Shown: piece by piece, positions 55,357 through 64,000 of the stretch | Numbering within the stretch: position 1 is the stretch's first letter | How the letters are laid out: every line of letters begins with the position of its first letter | Translations under genes and position numbers: made by a program | Notes under the pieces: generated by a model | Database searches by the model: none | Told to the model about the DNA's origin: nothing | What the model saw: the letters and a program-made list of their open reading frames with translations, nothing else | Assembly (NCBI GenBank): GCA_036250195.1 | Contig: JAVHZZ010000003.1 | Span: 331,623,694-331,687,693, forward strand | DNA length: 64,000 nucleotides | Source: Mixophyes australis | Lineage: Eukaryota; Chordata; Amphibia; Anura; Limnodynastidae | Direction of reading: 5' to 3'

Positions 55357-57323
55357 GGGTCTGCGCATGCGCAGCCCTTTTCTATACTTCAGTGTATACC
55401 CCTTTAACTCAATTGGCAGATCAGGCAACACTCCCTATATTAAGCACCTGTGGTCAACACCACGTTGCCTGATCTTGGAGTCTCATTCCCCATGAGTCTC
55501 TGAAGGTGTTCCTGTATTCCTCGTGTATTCAGCGCTGCTGATTCCTGTGGTTTCCAAACCACTTCTATCCCTGTGGTTTCCAAACCACTTCTATTACTGT
55601 GGTTCCCATACCACTTCTACCATCAACTGTATCATCGTGACTGTTTGCTGATTCCTATCCGCTGCCTCCGTGCACTACAGTCTTCTAAACCACTTCTACT
55701 ACTGTGGTTCCCATACCACTTCTACCATCAACTGTATCATTGTGACTGTTTGCTCATTGCTATCCGCTGCCTCCGTGCACTCCAGCTTTTACTTCACTCA
55801 CCTGCTTCTCATCAAGTCTGTTTGCTGATTCCTATCCGCTGCCTCCGTGCACTACAGTCTCCTGCTTGCAACTCGCCTGTGTTCATCATCGTGACTGCCA
55901 GCTGATTCCTATCCGCTGCCTCCGTGCACTACAGTCTCCTGCTGGTAACTCGCCTGTGTTCATCATCGTGACTGCCAGCTGATTACTATCCACTGTCTCC
56001 GTGCACTACAGTCTCCTGCTTGCAACTCGCCTGTGTTCATCATCGTGACTGCCAGCTGATTCCTATCCGCTGCCCTGTGCACTGCAGACTTACTTCATCT
56101 CTGTTGTATCTTCCTCGAGACTGCCGCTTGCATTACTATCTGCTACACTTCGTGATCAACAGCTCCTGGCCTGCGCTGCACTCCTGTGTCCCATCGCTGT
56201 TGGTTCCTGTGGTTGCTACTGGTTACCTCCGTGTGCCGCTGAGTCCTGCTGCTGTGGTCAGCGCTATCGTCCATCTCCTGCTGATCCGCTCTCCGCGCCT
56301 TCACGTGTTCCACTGGTCTCTACCCTCCTGACAGCATTGGATTTGTATCTCATCTACTACCCTCTGCTGGATCATCTCCATTCTCCTGGGTCCCTTCTGA
56401 GTCCAGTTCCACGTGTTGCTGACTCCTGTGGATTCGTGTCCCTGTTGGTCTACTCACCTGTGCTCTGCACCTGCTAGACCGCTGCCTCACCTATCCAGGG
56501 ACTTCCTATCCAGTCGGCCTCCAGCCGCTCAGGTACCGCTGCATTCTCATCTGACTGCTACTGCTGAACCACGGTATGCATACTTCTCATTGACTGTGCT
56601 GTGTATTGCATATCTTGCTGGACTGTGTTTGGTTCTCTCTGGAGTCTGCTATCCGCTGAGTCTATTGCTATCATTGACTGTGTTATCATTGTGCTGGACT
56701 ACTTCAAGAGACTTTCTAGATTGCAGACCTGCTCAGTCATTTATATATATATATATCTATATTGTGCATATTACTGTGGATCGTGTATAAGGTGCCTGTG
56801 TATATCCTGTGTTGCAGCCTTTCCTTGTGCACCTCCTCACATATATATTCAGTGGTACAACTTGCTGATGCCAGACCACTGATCCCTGTTTCCGGTATCA
56901 CCTGTTCCATTATCCTCTCACATAGCAGTGGTACAACTTGCTACCGCAGACCACTGACTACCCGGATACCTCCACTTGGATTCCATTCCTTCACTCTGAC
57001 AGCGGTACAACTTGCTACCCGCAGACCGCTGACTCTCATCACCTCCTTGTTTCTGTTGGACATTCCTCCTCACTATAGCAGTGGTACAACTTGCTATCGC
57101 AGACCACTGACTACCTTCACGTGCCTTGTCCATACAGTTCCTTGTGTATTATTACCTCATTATTACCAGTGTTGCTAGTCATAGACTTTCCTGAGCATCT
57201 CATCGGCCATCATTTCATGTTCCGTGATCACCCAGCTACCAGAGTACGCTATTACCATCTACATTGCTCTGGTAAGCCTACCATCTGGTGATCCCTGGGT
57301 AAAGACTCCTAGTGCCCGTGACA
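55290..57323 (+). repeat. 3' LTR (2034 bp)
   Basis: Same as the 5' LTR except t at 56822 (c at 50532). It repeats the TATA box (55436), the 77-bp array and the four hairpins, including the compensated unit 3. Its first 67 bases encode the end of pol. Confidence 0.97.
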
Positions 57324-57328
57324 CCCTC
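57324..57328. repeat. Target duplication (right), Gypsy element
   Basis: ccctc, identical to 48995-48999. Confidence 0.95.
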
Positions 57329-57844
57329 ATTTACACCATATATTTTTATTTAAAATAATAAATCCCAAATATACTCACCACTGAAGTTTTCTTCTGTTGT
57401 CAGCAGCTTTCAATCCAAAAATGAGTGTCTTAGTGTCACCAGAGTCCAAAATAAATTTGTAAACAAAGTCCGCCTTGAATGACTTCCTTATTAAGGGTGA
57501 TTCAATCTCTACATAAAAAATTATTTTTTTTACATATAGGAGGTTTTTGTCAATTTGAGCTCACAGCATCAATGTTTTTATTAAGCAATAGGTAACTTTT
57601 GTAATAAATTGCATTTACTTTTATATATTGGTGTTTTCTGAACTGGTTTTTTACCACCATACATATTTATTAATTGATCAGTATCTCAGCGCTGTGTTTT
57701 GTTATAGTGTTTGGAGTTTGTTGCCTTTTTTTGGGGATTAACAATTGGCCCCTTGCTTCACAGCTGTTTTGATATACACATACAATATATTATACATTTG
57801 TATACAGCCTAGCGCAGGACATTTTCCCTTTTGTGCTTTGCAAG
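57329..57844. other. Continuation of the Gypsy target repeat, then spacer
   Basis: 57329-57400 continues the repeat broken at 48999 (tttaaaataataaatccc recalls tattaaaaataataaaccc at 48957). After about 57420 the sequence is AT-rich and unclassified. Confidence 0.4.
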
Positions 57845-58195
57845 TCCTCCACGTACCTACCAGCAAAACTATCAAAGCAGTGAAGGTGGAGAGAAGCCAG
57901 AAGAAGTTGAAAGTGCGACAGAAGAAGAGGGTGCTAATCAGCAACGCTGTTACCAGAGGCTTTGCTACCACCACACTATGTGAGTAGATCATTTGGGCAC
58001 AGACCAGAGTATCCCAATGTCCCAGTACAGGGTGAAGTAGTAGAGGGACCAGACAGCCAAGGTGCAGGACAGAAAGATAGACCAGTGCGAAAGAACATGT
58101 ATAAAAGTTTCAGTCCCAGAGTTCACAGAGGACCACCAAATCTAAGGCAATCCCGAAAATACGGAAACAAAAAAGGCAAAGGGAGATGACAGCCA
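57845..58195 (+). pseudogene. ybx1: Y-box binding protein 1 pseudogene fragment
   Basis: Plus-strand sequence matches the C-terminal half of YBX1, an RNA/DNA-binding cold-shock protein. In one frame (57855-57970) it gives [19 protein letters not shown], then [14 protein letters not shown]. After a frameshift (57962 on) it gives RPEYPNVPVQGEVVEG, SQGAGQKDRPVRKNMYK and RGPPNLRQSRKYGN. No introns interrupt it and arginine codons with CpG are heavily decayed, which suggests an old processed copy. The cold-shock domain is absent and the rest is lost at the SINE. Other YBX paralogues fit less well. Confidence 0.85.
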
Positions 58196-58196
58196 T

Positions 58197-58528
58197 CATC
58201 ATCATCATCATTTATATCATCACCACTGATTCTGCAGCACTGTACAGAGAACTCACTCACATCAGTCCCTGCCCCATTGGAGCTTATAGTCTAAATTCCC
58301 TAACACACACACACACGCACACAGACAGACAGAGACAGACTAGGGTCAATTTTGATAGCAGCCAATTAACCTACTAGTATGTAGGTGGAAGGAGCACCTG
58401 GAGGAAACCCATGCAAACACGGGGAGAACATACAAACTCCACGCAGATAAGGCCATGGTCGGGAATTGAACTCATGACCCCAGCGCTGTGAGGCAGAAGT
58501 GCTAACCACATAGCCACCGTGCTGCACC
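58197..58528 (-). mobile_element. tRNA-derived SINE with L2-type tail
   Basis: Read on the minus strand: head ggtgcagcacggtggctatg, tRNA-like A box (tggctatgtggttagcac, 58499-58517) and B box (gttcaattc, 58463-58471). Then a conserved body (gtatgttctccccgtgtttg, gggtttcctccaggtgctcc) and a 3' part gcttaagctccaatggggcag-like, ending in (GATGAT)n at the plus-strand 5' side (58194-58212). An internal (GT)n at 58303-58320. Pol III boxes are slightly degraded. Confidence 0.85.
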
Positions 58529-60900
58529 CAGAGTCAACATTCACCTCAAAGCTGGTACCGTTGTAGCTCTAACTACACATCAATGCAAAAGATACATCCT
58601 TACAAGTGGGAGATAGAGTGTAGAAGAAAAAGACCCATCGCCAAGTGCTGATCAGTGAGGAGAATATTGAAAAGTTTAATTCACTTGCAAGCATGCGGGC
58701 TGCTACTTTCTTGAGGATGGAGCTCAGGGCCCTAACCTTAACTATGGACATTATTCTCAGACCATCTCCTACATTAACAAGGAGAAAAATGCAGCCTATA
58801 ATGCTGCAGATGTTTGCCTGTGCCGTGTATACGGTGCAGTTGGCAAACTTTTATACAACTCCAATGGCGCTGGAGTGATTTGAGGAGGAAAAAAAAAATC
58901 GCAGCTTCTTGCATAATTGAAGATGAAAGAGTAAATAAAACTCTTTTTTTTTTCTCCAGATAAGATTACTGTTATATCTGGCCCATTACAAAGCAAGATA
59001 GTTTGTAATGACACTTCATTGGATAAAGTACAAAGCCTGCTATGCAATAGTGATGTTTCAGAATCAGTATGTGATTACTTTCAACCTCCTAGGTGATGTC
59101 CATATGAAAGTAGTGTAGAGGTCTGTTTATTTGACCAATGATGGAGTTAAGGTCCACATGTAGTATTGGATTTTTCACATTGCAAACTAACATTATATGT
59201 ATATGTGAGACAGAGATAACATTTATTCTCCAACTAATGTGTCATATTTCTTCCAACAGAATGCCTATGCCGCCGCCAGGAAGGTCTGTATCTCTGGCTT
59301 ATGCAAACAGTGTGATTTATGTTTGTATTGAAGCTGGTTTATTGATTGCTGATATATTATCTGCTTCATGCTTTGTTTTTATACTGCTTATAAAAAAGAT
59401 TAAAACTTACCATGCCATCTAGTTCAATACCAACAGCATCATTTTACACTTATGCTTTATATTGATTATAACCACAACTACATGCATTAAGCTTTCTACA
59501 CTACTCTTAAGGTCACTAGATATTATTCTGCATTTGCACAAGCCTTATAAACCCCAAGCTCCTCCCCCAGGTCTACTCTGATTGACAGGTGACAAATCCA
59601 TGTCATCCTCCCCCGAAGTCTGACACCACCTATCTCCGCTAAATAAAGGTATTAGGAACAGGTGCTCTGTTTGGACTGTTCACAAAACCTCAATACATCC
59701 ACGCCCTGGGGTCTTCTAGCTGTGAGAGAAAATTTTCTGCTAAACAGAGTTGGTAAGTCAGTCACATTGCCACATATCCATCCTCCTACCAAGTCAGGTG
59801 ACGCAAGCTCCACAGGAAGCTCAAAATTTCTTAACAGACCCAAAACCCAGCGAGTCTCCTTTAAGGCCATCCTGGTTTCTTTCTCATCCGGTGGTCCCTT
59901 CTTATTCATTTGTTTTGTTGTTCTGCTCGGAGCAAGTCTCAAGTGGTTTCACAATGGTTTTTTCATTTCTTTAACCCTTGGATTATTTCACGATGGAAAA
60001 AAAGAAGATCCCTAAAACAGAGTTGTGTTTTTAATTTATTATTAGTTTTCTCTGTGAACCACTAACAGCTCTGGCTGGCAGGGAATGATGACTGTTCTAG
60101 TTTTATAAACACAATCTGATAGTTCTACAAGCTTCAGCAAGCCCAAGCCGATAATGGCTGCCAGGATTTCCATACAGTAAACTAAAGTGTTTCTAAATTT
60201 AACTCATTATTCCAACCACCACTGGCCAGGAGGATTGGGATGAATCTGAGTGCCATTCATCAAGGCACTGATTTACCATGGGAGGGGGGCAAATTATAAG
60301 ATAGCGACTAAGCTAGGAACAAGTACTCTTCACTCGTTCTGAGTTGTCAGTTTTTCAGATTACTTCAGAACAGAAGAAAACATTCAATGTGGATTTAGGT
60401 GAATATCACAGTTGAAAAAGAGGGACTTGGGTGAGTATTTATTTTAAATATTAAATTGTGGTTTGTTTTTCACTACTTTTGTTAAACTATATGTTCCAGT
60501 GGGCTCCTGCATGCTCTGGCAGACATTTGTAGTCGGGAGCATGCTGGCACTAACAAGTGTCTGTATACCTAAACAGTCATTGGCTGTCAATTCATAAAGA
60601 GACTTGTTGTTCCACAAACATTCTTAATTATTTTATCACTTTAACCTATTAAGCTTACACCCACAGCCCAGTGATGCCTCCCTCTGGTGATAAGGCTGGG
60701 ACTGGAATCCCAAATATGATAAGGAGACCACACACTTCAGGTTTACCTGTTACGGTGTGCCGGGCCTGTACTATCCTGGCCCTGGATGTCAATTTTTAGG
60801 GGAATCCCATGCTCTTAACTCCCTATATTAAAACAGATTAATTATTTCTTGGGCAAGGGTATGCCTACACTATAAAACTATCAAATTCCATTCACTAATA
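58529..60900. other. Unassigned region with a possible LTR fragment
   Basis: Open frames at 58645-58878 and 59662-60015 show no domain I recognise and are not claimed as genes. Bases 59540-59690 (aagctcctcccccaggtcta, gattgacaggtgacaaatcc, aaataaagg) resemble, in the same orientation, part of the solo LTR at 37125-37170, so a decayed minus-strand LTR relative is possible. Confidence 0.4.
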
Positions 60901-60901
60901 T

Positions 60902-60936
60902 GTTATATATATATATATATATATTTTTTTATATAT
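60902..60936. repeat. (AT)n tract
   Basis: Interrupted AT repeats. Confidence 0.9.
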
Positions 60937-61077
60937 AGTGGCAATTGTGACAATTTGCCATCTTCTAATAGAGGAAACAGTGGTGGTTTTCCTGCCTAAA
61001 CCACAGTCTAAAGGTGAAGAGAGGGTTAAATCTGCACACACATACACACACAGCAGGAGACGAGGTGGAGCACTTGG

Positions 61078-61366
61078 TCTAATCAATTAAAGAATCAGCC
61101 AGAGTAATGCCTGACAGGAAGTTTGTAAAGCTGGGTTTGAGCTGTGTGTGTGAGACTGGTGCCAGCAAGTGGCCAGTGACCAGTTGGGGACCTAACTGTG
61201 ACAGCCAGCGTTTAGTGCTATGGGACTGTGTTATTTCTGTGAAAATGTTTGATTTGATTGCTGAAGAAACTGTCAAGACTGTTTATCCATCCTGACAAGT
61301 AAATAAACGTCAAAGTGGTTCAGCAGAAACCTGTGTGAGGAGCCACCTGTTTGCATGCTTTTCACA
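61078..61366 (+). repeat. 5' LTR of the Gmr1-like element
   Basis: Starts tctaatcaattaaagaatc (tg three bases earlier at 61075) and ends catgcttttcaca. Poly(A) signal aagtaaataaacg at about 61299. A tgg at 61369 (tggtgttacaagtggga) could begin a tRNA-type primer site. Confidence 0.75.
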
Positions 61367-61569
61367 AGTGGTGTTACAAGTGGGATGTGCAAAAGACAGC
61401 TAGATCTTTGCTGTCCCGCAAGCCAACAAATCCAGGGTGGTGAGTTATGCAAAACCTCCTGACTACCAATGTTTGTTTGCTGCAAGCAAACAAACAAGTG
61501 TTGCAATCTCTGAACACAAAGGCAAAATTTTTGTTGTTTTTGTTGTTGTTTGCAAGTACTGAAAAAACC

Positions 61570-61770
61570 TGCTTACTTCAAATGTTTGCTTGCAAATGTG
61601 TAAAAATGTTTACTACAAAATCTTTGCTTTAAATGTGAGGAATTTATAGGTGAATCAAACATTAATCACAAAGCAAATGCATAAAACTGTTTATTACAAA
61701 ATCTTTGCTGCAAATGTGTGTTTATAGATGATTCAAACCTTAAACACAAAGCGGGTGTATAAAATTGATG
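61570..61770 (+). repeat. Imperfect tandem repeat in the leader
   Basis: Units of about 100 bp share ttactacaaaatctttgct(t/g), then gaatcaaacattaatcacaaagc / gattcaaaccttaaacacaaagc. Leader of the Gypsy element, non-coding. Confidence 0.55.
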
Positions 61771-61875
61771 GTTGTTGTGAACTACAAGTGACATACAGCC
61801 TTTCCCACAAACAAATCTGTTTAATTTATGCTTAGGGAAACAAGGTTTCATTTTCCTTCACACCAAAAAAGCAAT

Positions 61876-62762
61876 ATGGAGGAACTCTTGAGGGCTCTGA
61901 TGAATGTGACCACTAGGCAGCAGGAACAGCAGGGGGCATTACTAGCTGTAGCTGCTAAACGACAAGCACAGCAGGTCCAAATGTTGCAGGTTGCAGAAGT
62001 CCAGATAGAGAATACCAAGCTCTTGCGCAAAGAGCTAGCACAAGTGAGGCAGGTGCATGATGTGTTTGAGGTATCTGTCTTGCAGAAAATGACTGCCTCA
62101 GATGATGTGGAGGCATATCTCTTGGCCTTTGAGAAAGTCGCCACAAGACTAAAATGGCCACCAGAAACCTGGTGTGCTTCTGTTAATTTAACTGATGAGA
62201 AGGCTACTGTCTATCAAGAAGTAAAAGCTGAAATCTTGGCCCGGATAGGTGTGACTGGAGCGGGGAGAGCTCAGCGCTACCATGACTAGCGTTATCTACC
62301 AGGAAAATCAATTCGCTTACAGTTGGCTGATCTCTCTAATGTGATAAAGAGTTGGTTGCAGCCAAATACCAATACACCTGGCGGTATGGTGGCGATACTG
62401 GCAATTGACTATTGTGTCTGTGAGCTGGAAAGGATCTTATAGGGATGGGTGCTACAAGCGGATCCACGGTCTTATGAGGAACTTTCTATGACGATAGACC
62501 ATTACTCAGCACTGCAGCGCATGTCTAAGGCTCCAGAGGAGAATCCAAAGCTATTGCTCAAGCCAAAGTGGACACCACGGCTGGTGGAACCAGTAAGAAA
62601 AATTTCTCCACCTCTCTGTTTTGAATGTAATGAACCTGGGCTCTTACATGCTGAATGTCTAAAGCAACAGAAACCAATGGACTGTATTATGGCTCGGTGG
62701 AGGTCAGCATTTCCTAGTCGCTGCACTATGTCTCCATCCATGGGAGTCCTTCATCATTCCGA
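61876..62762 (+). pseudogene. gag: Gag remnant with SCAN-like capsid
   Basis: From MEELLRALMNVTTRQQEQQG a Gln-rich coiled coil (residues 1-65) leads to DDVEAYLLAFEKVATRLKW and YQEVKAEILARIGVTGAGRA. This is the capsid/SCAN type of Gmr1-like gag. Stops at 62287 and 62440 break the frame. A degraded CCHC knuckle follows at about 62618 (CFECNEPGLL, expected His lost), and the frame ends at 62763. The gene is broken. Confidence 0.8.
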
Positions 62763-63104
62763 GTGACTGTCCTGGTGAATAGGCATGCTGTTTTGGCCCT
62801 GGTGGATTCAGGAAGCGAGTTGACAAAAGTCTTCAGTACTTTGGTTCCAAAAGAGCTGTCTGCAAGGTTACCTAAAGGGAAGGTGGTGTGCATTCTTGGA
62901 GCTACTGTGGAGCACAAGCAGACTCTACTTCCAATTACCCTAAAAGGCCAAACAGTTGAGGTAGTGGCTACTATAGCCCCAAAACTACCGTATCCACTTA
63001 TCCTGGAGCAAGACTTTCCCATGTTCCAGGAGGTTCTTAGTGATCGGATCCGGCTGGACATATTGGCAACTGACACACCAGACAAAAGTCCAATCTTAAA
63101 TTAG
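62763..63104 (+). pseudogene. Gypsy aspartic protease fragment
   Basis: About 113 codons with the active-site triad LVDSGSE (Asp at about 62805) and PLILEQDFP, the retropepsin flap-to-end pattern of Gypsy proteases. In a different frame from the gag remnant. RT should follow, but the frame stops at 63104 and the next recognisable Pol part is the integrase finger. Confidence 0.8.
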
Positions 63105-63256
63105 CCTGTACAACTCTTACTGGGCCCGGGAAAAGGTGACAACAGTACTGTCACCTTTGGATGCTGAATACAGGTCCATGACCGCTAATTGTCCGAAGTC
63201 TCACCCAAGGAAATAAAAGGGAAAATTGAGTACATTCAGTTACCAGTGACACTGTC

Positions 63257-63650
63257 ATGGAGACTTTGGGGTCAGCAGAAGAAGCTGAGAAATGGTTCTC
63301 AGTTCCAAGACTCGTTTCATTGCAGGACTTTGCTAGGGACCAACATAATGATGCAAACCTAGAAACTGAATTTAGATCTGTGGTAAAAATTAATCATGTG
63401 GTGAAAGCTGGCAGGCTGGCAGAATGTGTACTGTTTTTCTTTATCAAAGGGGATTTGTTGTATAGATCGGTGGTTGTTCAGGGAAGGAAAGCTGAACAGC
63501 TGTTAATACCAACAGGTACATGGACCTTTAATATTAGAAACCGCATACACATCTTTATGGGAGTCATATGGGAGAGGATAAGACTCGGGAAAGAGTTTTA
63601 CTAAGCTATTACTGGCCAGGAATACATAGGGCTGTAAAAAGCTACCCAGA
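63257..63650 (+). pseudogene. Gypsy Pol remnant: RNaseH-IN spacer and integrase finger
   Basis: SLQDFARDQHNDANLETEF and FFFIKGDLLYRSV match the linker before integrase. After a frameshift, 63553-63640 reads GSHMGEDKTRERVLLSYYWP, the first half of the HHCC finger. It then runs straight into the 3' LTR at 63652, so the integrase core is deleted. About 150 bp before this (63105-63256) are unrecognised. Confidence 0.75.
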
Positions 63651-63651
63651 G

Positions 63652-63942
63652 TCTAATCAATTAAAGAATCCCCCAGAGCATTGCCTGACAGGAAGCTTAA
63701 AAAGCTGGCTTTGAGCTGTGTGTGTGTGAGCTGGTGCTAACAAGTGGCCAGTGACCAGTTAGGGACCTAACTATTATAGCCAGCATTTAGAGCTATTGGA
63801 CTGTGTTTATTTCTGTCAAAACATTTGATTTGATTGCTGAAGACTCTACCAAGATCGTTTATCCTTCCTAACAAGTAAAAAAGCATCAATGTGGTTTAGC
63901 AGAAACGTGCGTGAGGAGCCATCTGTTTGCTCACTTTTCATA
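63652..63942 (+). repeat. 3' LTR of the Gmr1-like element
   Basis: Aligns with 61078-61366 along its whole length: tctaatcaattaaagaatc, aagtggccagtgaccagtta, ttgatttgattgctgaag, gtgaggagcca. The AATAAA of the 5' copy is mutated here (agtaaaaaagc). Confidence 0.75.
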
Positions 63943-63944
63943 AG

Positions 63945-63990
63945 AGATATATATATATATATATTTATATATCTATATATATATAATGAG
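63945..63990. repeat. (AT)n tract at window end
   Basis: Interrupted AT repeats directly after the 3' LTR. Confidence 0.9.
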
Positions 63991-64000
63991 CTCTGTTAAT

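Larger units (their letters stand above)
49000..57323 (+). mobile_element. Complete Gypsy/Ty3 chromovirus, Tf1/sushi type, 8324 bp
   Basis: Full structure in order: 2034-bp 5' LTR, 10-bp self-complementary primer site, gag, -1 frameshift signal, pol (PR-RT-RNase H-IN-chromodomain), polypurine tract, 2034-bp 3' LTR. The LTRs (offset 6290) differ at one site found (c at 50532, t at 56822), so insertion was recent. Both reading frames are uninterrupted. The chromodomain, the gag type and the priming signal place it with the sushi group of vertebrate elements, the source of mammalian PEG10/RTL genes. It could be autonomous; activity is not shown by sequence alone. Confidence 0.97.
61078..63942 (+). 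mobile_element. Gmr1-like Gypsy element, internally deleted
   Basis: Two ~290-bp direct repeats (61078-61366, 63652-63942) bracket gag, protease and an integrase-finger remnant. RT, RNase H and most of integrase are missing. The LTRs differ at well over one base in ten, so this is far older than the 49-kb element. The gag carries the SCAN-like capsid of Gmr1-like Gypsy elements, the family from which SCAN domains of vertebrate zinc-finger proteins arose. Confidence 0.8.

Noticed and set aside
58463..58517. tRNA-like A and B boxes suggesting a tRNA gene
   Set aside because: They form the head of a SINE with a long conserved body and a trinucleotide tail; no tRNA cloverleaf.
58645..58878. 77-codon open frame after the SINE
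   Set aside because: No domain recognised and it does not continue ybx1; not enough to call a gene.
59662..60015. 117-codon open frame and its antisense partner
   Set aside because: Overlapping frames on both strands and no recognisable motif; possible decayed LTR/leader DNA.

Overview
The window looks like repeat-rich intergenic or intronic DNA from a vertebrate, most likely an amphibian (probably a frog). The evidence is the mix of repeats: a Tx1-type LINE, CR1 and L2 LINE tails, a tRNA-type SINE with a (TGATGA)n tail, Tc1 transposons, many hAT elements and MITEs, a Gmr1-like (SCAN-type) Gypsy and a sushi-type chromodomain Gypsy. The DNA is AT-rich and CpG-poor and shows no bacterial-style operons. 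The species assignment is inference. I find no intact host protein gene. The only host-derived coding sequence is a decayed ybx1 copy at about 57.85-58.2 kb.

Layout. 1-1.7 kb: Tx1-like LINE, minus strand, several deletions. 1.95-2.4 kb: ~170-bp tandem repeat. 4.06-5.49 kb: dead Tc1 transposon split by a hAT-type MITE. Three related hAT (BED-finger) elements lie at 5.78-8.65 kb (A), 17.38-20.99 kb (B) and 31.79-36.11 kb (C), each flanked by an 8-bp target duplication with one mismatch. A and B carry transposase segments inverted relative to their own ends. B contains an L2 LINE tail. C contains a palindromic MITE and an antisense 18S rRNA fragment. A diverged relative (D) may occupy 11.2-13.1 kb. 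14.0-14.6 kb: second Tc1 remnant. 22-26 kb: LTR-like, promoter-like and hammerhead-like fragments. 26.24-27.34 kb: hAT element with a perfect 8-bp duplication and an internal minisatellite. 28.3-28.7 kb: CR1 tail. 29.97-30.11 kb: palindromic hAT MITE. 36.9-37.4 kb: solo LTR. 38.0-38.7 kb: L2 tail. 38.7-45.4 kb: almost nothing recognisable. 45.9-46.4 kb: hAT MITE with a perfect duplication.

The centrepiece is 49000-57323, an apparently complete Gypsy/Ty3 chromovirus of the Tf1/sushi group. It has 5-bp duplications (ccctc) and two 2034-bp LTRs that differ at one position I could find. Gag ends in a CCHC knuckle. Pol is open through protease, RT, RNase H, integrase and chromodomain. A GGGAAAT slippery heptamer with a stem-loop 6 nt downstream sits at the gag-pol overlap. 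The primer-binding site is complementary to the predicted 5' end of the element's own RNA, which points to self-priming. The LTR also carries four hairpin repeats, one with a compensatory base-pair change.

Right end. 57.85-58.2 kb: ybx1 pseudogene followed by a SINE. 61.08-63.94 kb: internally deleted Gmr1-like Gypsy with diverged ~290-bp LTRs, a SCAN-like capsid region, a protease piece and an integrase zinc-finger piece, but no RT.
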